A DNA stretch of 5,583 nt from Omnitrophica WOR_2 bacterium RIFCSPHIGHO2_02_FULL_52_10 (GTDB lineage: Bacteria > Omnitrophota > Gorgyraeia > Zapsychrales > Zapsychraceae). The stretch lies in NCBI GenBank assembly GCA_001805655.1, contig MHGR01000034.1:2800-8382 (forward strand), read 5' to 3'. This document shows, piece by piece, positions 1 to 4,829 of this stretch (position 1 is the first letter of the stretch; every line of letters begins with the position of its first letter). The notes under the pieces are model-generated. The model saw only the letters and a program-made list of their open reading frames with translations, ran no database searches and was not told the origin of the DNA. The position numbers and the translations under genes were made by a program.

Positions 1-1
1 G

Positions 2-448
2 GATGCCGCCCGGGGTGAGCTGGCCATCACCCTGGATGCTGATTTGCAAAATGATCCCGCGGACATACCGAGGATGCTGAAAAAAATGCAGGAGGAGGGG
101 GATGACTGCGTTTGCGGATGGCGCAAGGCGAGGCAGGACACGCCCTTAAAGGCGGCATTGTCAAAATTCGGTAATGTCGTGCAGAGGGTGTTTACCGGCA
201 TGAAGATCCATGATGTCTCGTGCACGCTAAGGATTTATAATAGAAAGTGTATGGATAAGCTTGCGCTCAATTGGGAAGGGCAGCACCGGTTTATACCCTT
301 GAGCCTGTCTCTCCAAGGCTGCCGTATCGGAGAGGTTGTCTCCAATCACCGGCTGAGAAAGTTTGGCACGACAAAATATAATCATAAGAGGGTTTTTCGG
401 GTGACTGCGGACTTCATTAAGATTCTTAAAACGAAAGGGCGCGCTTGA
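2..448 (+). CDS. Family 2 glycosyltransferase, C-terminal part (polyprenyl-phosphate sugar transferase type)
   Basis: The reading frame is open from base 2, so the gene begins upstream and only its last 148 residues are visible. The fragment opens with the hallmark motif TLDADLQNDP (residues 10-19). Its DAD is the metal and nucleotide-sugar binding motif of DPM1/ArnC-like GT2 enzymes. Later family features follow: a GWRKARQDTPLK segment (near 40-50), a conserved Asn in the next helix, and HRLRKFGTTKYN near the C-terminus, matching the family's H..R..G.(S/T)KY pattern. There is no membrane segment after the catalytic domain, so this looks like the short soluble or peripheral form that moves a sugar from a nucleotide donor to a polyprenyl phosphate on the cytoplasmic face. 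The stop codon overlaps the start of the following LAB_N gene (TGATG), so the two are probably translationally coupled and work together. The sugar and acceptor cannot be read from the sequence. Confidence 0.92.
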   Translation, partial: DAARGELAITLDADLQNDPADIPRMLKKMQEEGDDCVCGWRKARQDTPLKAALSKFGNVVQRVFTGMKIHDVSCTLRIYNRKCMDKLALNWEGQHRFIPLSLSLQGCRIGEVVSNHRLRKFGTTKYNHKRVFRVTADFIKILKTKGRA

Positions 449-762
449 TGTCAGCAGGTATTCCCAATGTATGGCTGGTCATCGGCTTTACCGGTCAGAT
501 TATTTTCGGGCTGAGGTTTTTGGTGCAATGGATTTGTTCGGAAATAAAACGAGAAAGCCATATCCCGATCGTATTCTGGTATTTAAGCATATCAGGTGGA
601 ATGATCCTTTTGACGTACGCGATTTTCCGCAGGGATCCCGTGTTCATTCTGGGGCAATCAACAGGGCTGATCGTGTACCTGCGTAATTTACATCTCATCT
701 ACCAAAAAAGGAGAATGGAGGGAAAGGAGGGGAAGGGTTCCGGAGGAAAGGTCGGGACATAA
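448..762 (+). CDS. LAB_N domain membrane protein (lipid-A-disaccharide synthase N-terminal-like)
   Basis: This is a 104-residue membrane protein covering essentially one LAB_N domain. Diagnostic stretches are GFTGQIIFGLRFLVQW (13-28), a Ser-x-x-Pro then FWYLSISGG (37-51), RRDPVFILGQ (61-70) and YLRNL (77-81). About three hydrophobic segments are visible (roughly 8-29, 40-60 and 64-84). In some bacteria this domain is fused to LpxB; as a free-standing protein it is commonly found beside GT2 and ArnT-like GT39/GT83 genes, and a role in handling lipid-linked sugars for lipid A modification is inferred from that. ATG 448 is preferred to TTG 445 because it overlaps the upstream stop and has AAAGGG (434-439) eight bases ahead. 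The last 15 residues are Gly/Lys/Glu-rich and are encoded by a purine-rich tract; this tail lies outside the domain and may be cytoplasmic and disordered. No ArnT-like gene follows, so any such partner would be upstream. Confidence 0.9.
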   Translation: MSAGIPNVWLVIGFTGQIIFGLRFLVQWICSEIKRESHIPIVFWYLSISGGMILLTYAIFRRDPVFILGQSTGLIVYLRNLHLIYQKRRMEGKEGKGSGGKVGT

Positions 763-766
763 TGGG

Positions 767-795
767 TTGATTTCAATTATTAAATTTACTATAAT
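767..795 (+). promoter_or_regulatory. Sigma70-like promoter for the glycine-zipper lipoprotein
   Basis: A perfect -10 hexamer TATAAT (790-795) sits 17 bases after TTGATT (767-772), which matches the -35 consensus at its first four bases. The region is AT-rich and begins five bases after the LAB_N stop. Transcription would start near 802, giving a leader of about 35 bases. It separates the lipoprotein from the glycosyltransferase operon. That this motif is used in this organism is an inference. Confidence 0.65.
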
Positions 796-835
796 GCTCA
801 TTATAAAAAATTTAATTGGATATAAGGGAGTAATG

Positions 836-1135
836 ATGATGAAAAGAATATCCGTAATGGTCATTTTGTCCCTGGCGGTCATGGGATGCACAACCACACA
901 GAAGGGGGCTGCGACCGGGGGCTTGGCTGGGGCGACGCTGGGCGGAATCATCGGGCACCAAAGCGGCGACGGGGTCGCAGGGGCGGCCATCGGCGGGGCC
1001 GTCGGCACAGCCGCAGGAATGATTGTCGGCGATAAGCTGGAGAAAAAATTCTGTCCGGAGGGCGGGGAAGTTTACACGGAAGATATCAAGTTTTGTCCCA
1101 AGCACGGCGTTGAGCTGAAAATTCGTGACCGTTAG
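836..1135 (+). CDS. Small glycine-zipper lipoprotein with a C-terminal Cys-pair tail
   Basis: This small exported protein (99 residues) starts at one of three consecutive ATGs (833, 836, 839). The Shine-Dalgarno AAGGGAG (824-830) leaves 2, 5 or 8 bases respectively, so 836 or 839 is likelier than 833. Numbered from 839, the N-terminus is a lipoprotein signal: MKR, a hydrophobic core, then AVMGC with the lipidation Cys at 17. The -2/-3 positions are acceptable but not ideal. Residues 23-64 form a glycine zipper with repeated GxxxG and GG spacing, as in the Gly-zipper/YMGG and SlyB-like domains that insert into or pack against the outer membrane. The tail (70-93) carries KFCPEGG and KFCPKHG, two knuckle-like repeats 14 residues apart. 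The gene has its own promoter and a probable terminator, so it appears monocistronic. The exact role is unknown; the family is associated with envelope integrity. Confidence 0.8.
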   Translation: MMKRISVMVILSLAVMGCTTTQKGAATGGLAGATLGGIIGHQSGDGVAGAAIGGAVGTAAGMIVGDKLEKKFCPEGGEVYTEDIKFCPKHGVELKIRDR

Positions 1136-1182
1136 GTCAGCCGGTTCGCAAAAATGAGCGGCACTATCTGAAAGATGAGGAG

Positions 1183-1203
1183 GCGGCGTGGTACCGCTTT
1201 TTT
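1183..1203 (+). terminator. Probable intrinsic terminator after the lipoprotein gene
   Basis: GCGG (1183-1186) pairs with CCGC (1194-1197) around a 7-base loop, and six T residues follow at once (1198-1203). A/G bases just upstream could extend the stem against the T run. The stem is short but GC-only and lies about 47 bases after the lipoprotein stop. A strong Shine-Dalgarno-like AGGAGG (1178-1183) touches its 5' side, so a translational role is possible instead. Confidence 0.5.
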
Positions 1204-1238
1204 GTTCAGGAGTTAGAGCGGTTGTTCCGGGGGAATTT

Positions 1239-1448
1239 ATGATTACACAAACCAGAATGCGCGTGATACTCCGCGGGGTACATATCCTATTGGGGCTTGT
1301 GGTCATGTGTTATATTTATTCCCCCTTTCATGAATTGCGCGCGTTTCAATTCGGGGTAAAGTTTGTTGTGATTCCTGTCATCGCGTTTTCCGGCCTCTGG
1401 ATTTGGAAATCCAAGGCATTCAACAGGTTTTTCGGCATCAGGAACTAA
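1239..1448 (+). CDS. Small two-helix membrane protein of unknown function
   Basis: This 69-residue protein was not assigned to a family. Two hydrophobic segments are clear: residues about 9-28 (VILRGVHILLGLVVMCYIYS) and 38-56, the second ending in WIW. They are joined by a short loop SPFHELRAF with one His and one Glu. Basic residues lie at both ends (R6, R8, R12; K57, K59, R63, R68), so both termini are probably cytoplasmic and the loop periplasmic. ATG 1239 was chosen because GGGGGAA precedes it (1229-1235) and a membrane-protein N-terminus follows directly. A GTG at 1188 in the same frame has a better Shine-Dalgarno (AGGAGG, 1178-1183) and would add 17 residues, but that extension looks non-coding and starts inside the probable terminator. 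Neighbours give no functional hint. Coding status rests on the frame, the ribosome site and the coherent membrane topology. Confidence 0.65.
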   Translation: MITQTRMRVILRGVHILLGLVVMCYIYSPFHELRAFQFGVKFVVIPVIAFSGLWIWKSKAFNRFFGIRN

Positions 1449-1450
1449 TC

Positions 1451-1479
1451 ACCATCGGTCGAGCGATTTTTTCGATGGT
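1451..1479. repeat. Inverted repeat downstream of the small membrane protein
   Basis: ACCATCG (1451-1457) and CGATGGT (1473-1479) are perfect 7-base complements enclosing a 15-base loop. The loop holds a T6 run (1467-1472) preceded by CGAT, which could alternatively pair with ATCG (1454-1457) as a 4-bp hairpin followed by the T run. It may be a weak terminator for the upstream gene or an operator just ahead of the candidate promoter at 1482. Confidence 0.45.
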
Positions 1480-1481
1480 AT

Positions 1482-1510
1482 TTGGTGAGCAGGAATGACT
1501 GGGTTAGAAT
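1482..1510 (+). promoter_or_regulatory. Candidate promoter for the response regulator-pckA unit
   Basis: TAGAAT (1505-1510) matches the -10 consensus at five of six bases and lies 17 bases after TTGGTG (1482-1487), which keeps only the TTG of a -35. A start near 1517 would give a leader of about 48 bases. It directly follows the inverted repeat at 1451-1479. The evidence is motif spacing only. Confidence 0.35.
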
Positions 1511-1564
1511 AGCCCGCGCTTCAATCAGGAAAGTTCGTGAGAATGAAGGGTTTCACGGGCGTCA

Positions 1565-1957
1565 ATGAGGGAACATCAAGTGAAGATTTTTGTTGTCGAC
1601 GATTCCGATCTTAACAGAAAACTTGTTATCAGTTCCCTTCAAAAGGCGGGTGTCAAAAATGAATTTTTGCAGGCCCGTGACGGGAAGGAGGCCTTGGAAG
1701 TGCTCGAAGCCGAGCATAAAAATATCTGTCTGATGTTCCTTGATTGGCAATTGCCCAAGGTGGACGGTTTGGAAGTGTTAAAGCGCGTCGCCCGGAATCC
1801 CCTCACGGCTTCGCTGCCAGTCATTATGTTGACGTCAACAACCTCCCCGGAAAGCGAGGAAATTGCTCAGCTGCTCAACCCGAATCTGAAAAAATTTCTC
1901 GTCAAACCCCTGAAGCTGCAAGAAATTGTTCAAGCGGCTTTGCCTTTTATTAAATAA
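1565..1957 (+). CDS. Receiver-only response regulator (CheY-like)
   Basis: The 130-residue protein consists of one complete receiver domain with no DNA-binding or enzymatic output domain. Canonical residues are present: acidic pair D12-D13 in FVVDDS, phospho-acceptor D60 in FLDWQLPKVDG, T90 in MLTST, and K114-P115 in FLVKPL. It should therefore be phosphorylated by a histidine kinase or phosphotransfer protein not encoded here, and act through protein-protein contact. The start is uncertain. ATG 1565 is the only ATG available, since an in-frame stop lies at 1544, but it has a poor ribosome site. GTG 1580 (residue 6) is preceded by GAGGGA (1567-1572) at 7 bases and would give the typical CheY-like beginning MKIFVVDDS. 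The gene ends 30 bases before pckA with no terminator between, so the two are probably co-transcribed. A chemotaxis role is possible but nothing nearby supports it. Confidence 0.93.
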   Translation: MREHQVKIFVVDDSDLNRKLVISSLQKAGVKNEFLQARDGKEALEVLEAEHKNICLMFLDWQLPKVDGLEVLKRVARNPLTASLPVIMLTSTTSPESEEIAQLLNPNLKKFLVKPLKLQEIVQAALPFIK

Positions 1958-1987
1958 TGGAATGAGATTAACAGAGGGATTTCAATC

Positions 1988-3619
1988 GTGTCAAATTTCG
2001 AGACAAGCAGCATCAATTTAGAAAATTTTGGCATTCAGGACAGTAAAGAGCTGCACTACAGCCTGTCTTACGGCGATCTTTTCGAGCATGAAACAGATCC
2101 TTCTTTGGAAGGATATGAGCGGGGGTCGGTGACTGAATTCGGCGCTATTGCCGTGGATACGGGCAATTTCACGGGCCGTTCCGCTAAAGATAAGTACATT
2201 GTTGAAGATGAAATATCCAGAGAAACCGTTTGGTGGTCTACCGGAGAGCCGGGCGGTTCAGACAACAAAAAACTTTCCCGGGAAGCTTGGAGCCGCTTAA
2301 AGGGGCTTGCCGTTAACCAGCTTAACGGAAAAAAACTTTACGTGATGGACGGATTCTGCGGGGCCAATCCGGCATCGCGCCTGTCCATTCGCCTGGTGAC
2401 CGAAGTGGCATGGATGGCGCATTTCTTTAAGAATATGTTCATCCGTCCCTCCCCGGGGGAAATGAAAAATTTTACCCCGGATTGGACGATTCTCAATGCC
2501 TGCAAGGCGACCTGCCCGGAATTTCAAAAGTACAATATGCGCTCGGAGGTTTTCATCGCGTTTAATATCAAAGAGAGAATGACCGTCATCGGCGGGACAT
2601 GGTACGGAGGCGAGATTAAAAAGGGGATTTTTTCCATGATGAATTATTTTCTGCCTCTGCGCGGCATCGGATCGTTTCACTGTTCGGCCAATCAAGGAAG
2701 CGATGGCAAGACCGCCCTTTTCTTCGGTCTTTCCGGCACCGGGAAGACGACCCTTTCCACGGATCCCAAACGGAAGTTGATTGGCGATGACGAGCACGGT
2801 TGGGACGATGAGGGGATTTTTAATTTTGAGGGCGGCTGCTACGCGAAGTGCATCAATCTGACCGAAGAAAAAGAGCCGGGTATTTATCGGGCGATCAAGC
2901 GCGATGCCTTATTGGAGAACGTGGATGTCGATGAGCGCGGACAGGTCGATTTTACGTCCGGCAGGAAAACGGAAAATACGCGCGTTTCCTATCCGATTTA
3001 TCATATTGAAAACATCGTCAATCCGGTTTCCAAAGGGAAACATCCGAGTAAAATTATTTTCCTGACCTGCGACGCCTACGGCGTCTTGCCGCCGGTTGCC
3101 AAACTGAGCAAGGAACAAGCGATGTACCATTATCTAAGCGGGTATACCGCTAAGGTGGCCGGGACAGAACTGGGGGTGACCGAACCCAAAGCGGCCTTCT
3201 CCGCCTGCTTCGGCCTGGCCTTTCTGATGCTGCATCCCACCACATACGCGGATATACTCGGCGAGAGGATGCTCCGGCATAAGTCGGCTGCCTATTTGGT
3301 CAATACGGGATGGACCGGCGGGAAATACGGCGTCGGTAAACGAATGGCACTCAAGGAAACACGCAAGATCATAGATGCCATATTGGACGGCCGTATTGAA
3401 AGGGCCGAGTTCGAAACGATGCCGATTTTTAACATTCAGATCCCAAAGGCTCTGGAGGGCATACCGGATGGTATATTACATCCGCGTGCTGCCTGGGCCG
3501 ATAAAGAGGAATATGATCAAACGGCAAGGCGGCTTGGCGAGATGTTTGTAAAGAATTTCAAGAATTTTACGGATACGGAGACGGGCAAGGCGTTAGCGGA
3601 TGCCGGGCCCAAGCCATGA
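1988..3619 (+). CDS. pckA: Phosphoenolpyruvate carboxykinase (ATP)
   Basis: This complete enzyme interconverts oxaloacetate + ATP and PEP + CO2 + ADP, the entry step of gluconeogenesis (or, reversed, carbon fixation in fermentation), in the cytoplasm. Its 543 residues match the ATP-type family; the E. coli enzyme has 540. Catalytic residues line up with E. coli at an offset of one: substrate Arg R64 in [11 protein letters not shown]206 and K212 in WYGGEIKKG, metal ligand H231 in SFHCSAN, P-loop GLSGTGKT (247-254), kinase-2 motif IGDDEHGW with D267-D268, and R332 in [10 protein letters not shown]. The adenine-side region [17 protein letters not shown] (358-374) is also intact. The start is GTG 1988, with AGAGGGA (1973-1979) eight bases ahead. 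It follows the receiver protein by 30 bases and is closed by an intrinsic terminator at 3656. Nothing suggests inactivation. Confidence 0.98.
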   Translation: MSNFETSSINLENFGIQDSKELHYSLSYGDLFEHETDPSLEGYERGSVTEFGAIAVDTGNFTGRSAKDKYIVEDEISRETVWWSTGEPGGSDNKKLSREAWSRLKGLAVNQLNGKKLYVMDGFCGANPASRLSIRLVTEVAWMAHFFKNMFIRPSPGEMKNFTPDWTILNACKATCPEFQKYNMRSEVFIAFNIKERMTVIGGTWYGGEIKKGIFSMMNYFLPLRGIGSFHCSANQGSDGKTALFFGLSGTGKTTLSTDPKRKLIGDDEHGWDDEGIFNFEGGCYAKCINLTEEKEPGIYRAIKRDALLENVDVDERGQVDFTSGRKTENTRVSYPIYHIENIVNPVSKGKHPSKIIFLTCDAYGVLPPVAKLSKEQAMYHYLSGYTAKVAGTELGVTEPKAAFSACFGLAFLMLHPTTYADILGERMLRHKSAAYLVNTGWTGGKYGVGKRMALKETRKIIDAILDGRIERAEFETMPIFNIQIPKALEGIPDGILHPRAAWADKEEYDQTARRLGEMFVKNFKNFTDTETGKALADAGPKP

Positions 3620-3655
3620 CACTGCTTTAACCCATCAATGACACGAAATGCTCAC

Positions 3656-3686
3656 AAGAGACCGATGAAAGACCGGCCTCTTTTTT
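3656..3686 (+). terminator. Intrinsic terminator after pckA
   Basis: AAGAG (3656-3660) pairs with CTCTT (3678-3682) and CCG (3662-3664) with CGG (3674-3676), around a 9-base loop. One A/C mismatch (3661/3677) lies between the two blocks. The 3' arm runs into six T residues (3681-3686). It lies about 37 bases after the pckA stop, as expected for the end of the response regulator-pckA transcript. Confidence 0.7.
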
Positions 3687-3697
3687 GTTTGTCGGCC

Positions 3698-3741
3698 ATT
3701 AATTTATGATAAAATATTCATGTCATTTTACGAAAATTAAT
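3698..3741. repeat. Nested AT-rich inverted repeat upstream of the DsbA-like gene
   Basis: ATTAATTT (3698-3705) is the exact complement of AAATTAAT (3734-3741). Inside these arms, TAAAAT (3710-3715) is the exact complement of ATTTTA (3725-3730), leaving a 9-base centre. The inner gaps are nearly symmetric (4 and 3 bases). TATGAT (3705-3710) and TAAAAT (3710-3715) inside it resemble -10 hexamers, with no convincing -35. It may be an operator or promoter region for the downstream operon, but AT-rich DNA makes such symmetry by chance more easily. Confidence 0.4.
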
Positions 3742-3766
3742 TATTAACTTTAATGAAGCGGTGCTT

Positions 3767-4393
3767 ATGGCGAAAAAATCAAAAAAACTGGTTTCACTGA
3801 TTGTCCTAACCGTCTGTATTGTTGCGGTGCTGGGAATGAAAGTGGTTGTAGGGATGACGAAAGGAAAGTTAAGCGCAGACGCGTTTACGAAAGTGAAGGG
3901 GAATAAAAATGCGCCGTTGAACATCACCGAATTCATTGATTTTCAGTGCCCGGCGTGTGCCCACGGCGCGATGTATCTTAAAGAGGTGATGGAAAAGCAC
4001 CCCGGCCTGATCCGCCTGACCGTGAAGCATTTTCCGCTGGCGATGCATCAACACGGCATGTTAAGCGCCGGCTACGCGGAATGCACGGTTGAACAGGGGA
4101 AATTTTGGCCGTATCATGACCTGATCTTGTCCCGCCAGAACAACTGGAAACAGCTTGAAGATCCCCGCCCCGCGTTCGAGCAAATGGGAAAGGAACTCGG
4201 TCTCGACCTGCAGGCCATTCAGAATTGCCTGGAGGGGATGGCGGTGGTTAAAACTATTGAACAAAGCAAGACCGAGGGGCAAGCGCTGAACATCCGCAGC
4301 ACGCCGACCTATTTCGTGAACGGAAAAATGTTCGTCGGCCAAAAATCCCTGGAGCAAGAGATCACAAAATATCTGGAAGAGCATGGCGATTAA
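3767..4393 (+). CDS. Membrane-anchored DsbA-like thiol:disulfide oxidoreductase
   Basis: This 208-residue thioredoxin-fold protein is of the DsbA/Thioredoxin_4 type and is expected to act in the periplasm on Cys pairs of exported proteins. After a basic start (AKKSKK), a hydrophobic segment (about 8-30) with no clear signal peptidase site suggests a membrane anchor. Next come the strand ITEFIDFQCPACAHG with active site C61-P-A-C64, KHFPL (87-91), a helical insert with GKFWPYHDLIL (111-121), and the cis-Pro loop RSTPTYFVNG with T179-P180. Extra cysteines C106 and C154 sit where related DsbA proteins can carry a second, structural disulfide. ATG 3767, with AAGCGG six bases ahead, is preferred to GTG 3761. 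The gene overlaps the MauE-like gene by 11 bases, and no DsbB or VKOR gene is visible. Whether it oxidises, reduces or isomerises cannot be told from the motif alone. Confidence 0.9.
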   Translation: MAKKSKKLVSLIVLTVCIVAVLGMKVVVGMTKGKLSADAFTKVKGNKNAPLNITEFIDFQCPACAHGAMYLKEVMEKHPGLIRLTVKHFPLAMHQHGMLSAGYAECTVEQGKFWPYHDLILSRQNNWKQLEDPRPAFEQMGKELGLDLQAIQNCLEGMAVVKTIEQSKTEGQALNIRSTPTYFVNGKMFVGQKSLEQEITKYLEEHGD

Positions 4394-4829
4394 TATTTTT
4401 ATTGTTTTCAGGATCCTGATTGGGGTTCTGTTTGTTGTTTCCGGGTTCGAAAAACTTATCGGTCCCTATCAGAATTTCCTGTATATCGTCCAAAGCTATG
4501 ACATGCTCCCGGCCTGGGGAGAGGAAATTGCCGCGCGGACGATGCCGTGGATAGAGTTCGTATCAGGTGTTTTTATGGCGCTCGGTCTTAGGCTGACCGT
4601 GGCTCTGCCTGCCGTCATGGCGCTGCTGATGGCCTTCATTGTTGTGGTCGGCCAGGCGCTCATCAGAAAACTGCCGATCGATGAATGCGGCTGCTTCGGA
4701 ACACTCATTTCGTTTCCGTTGAACGTGGTGATCGTGCTTGACAGCCTGCTTCTGGTTTTGACAGGAATACTTGCCGGCAAGCGGGACGATGCGCAGAAGT
4801 TCAGCCTTGACGGGTATCTTAATGAGTAA
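4383..4829 (+). CDS. MauE/DoxX-family membrane protein, probable redox partner of the DsbA-like protein
   Basis: This 148-residue integral membrane protein has about four hydrophobic segments (roughly 5-25, 55-73, 74-94 and 113-131). It fits the MauE/DoxX-like family: an N-terminal FRILIGVLFVVSGFEKL (9-25), SYDMLP (38-43), MPWIEFVSGVFMALGL (54-69), and the diagnostic PIDECGCFG (98-106) with C102 and C104. In methylamine-utilising bacteria MauE, together with thioredoxin-like MauD, is needed to form the disulfides of methylamine dehydrogenase. A CxC next to a membrane helix could pass electrons between a periplasmic thiol protein and the quinone pool, but for this protein that is inference. 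The start at ATG 4383 lies inside the DsbA-like gene (11-base overlap, GGAA at 4375-4378 as ribosome site). The end overlaps the MEMO gene by 8 bases. No methylamine dehydrogenase genes are present, so a more general thiol-redox role is likelier. Confidence 0.87.
   Translation: MAINIFIVFRILIGVLFVVSGFEKLIGPYQNFLYIVQSYDMLPAWGEEIAARTMPWIEFVSGVFMALGLRLTVALPAVMALLMAFIVVVGQALIRKLPIDECGCFGTLISFPLNVVIVLDSLLLVLTGILAGKRDDAQKFSLDGYLNE

Noticed and set aside
706..750. Purine-rich tract with several Shine-Dalgarno-like GGAGG motifs at the end of the LAB_N gene
   Set aside because: No start codon with a meaningful open frame follows at suitable spacing; the ATG at 762 gives only two codons. It simply encodes the Gly/Lys/Glu-rich tail.
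1185..1203. T-box-like sequence GTGGTACCGC followed by a T run
   Set aside because: It resembles the T-box antiterminator core, but there is no specifier stem or long leader (the previous gene ends only about 50 bases upstream), and the following gene is not an aminoacyl-tRNA synthetase or amino acid gene. A short terminator stem explains it.
812..1306. Long minus-strand open frame opposite the lipoprotein and small membrane protein
   Set aside because: It is a shadow of the GC-rich glycine-zipper coding sequence, crosses two promoter/terminator regions, and its translation shows no recognisable domain.
2297..2797. Minus-strand open frame of 166 codons inside pckA
   Set aside because: It lies wholly within a fully conserved enzyme gene on the other strand and encodes no recognisable protein.
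3767..3835. Possible lipoprotein signal in the DsbA-like protein (Cys 17 in the hydrophobic segment)
   Set aside because: The residue before the Cys is Val rather than Gly/Ala/Ser and the Cys lies in the middle of the hydrophobic stretch, so a membrane anchor is the better reading.
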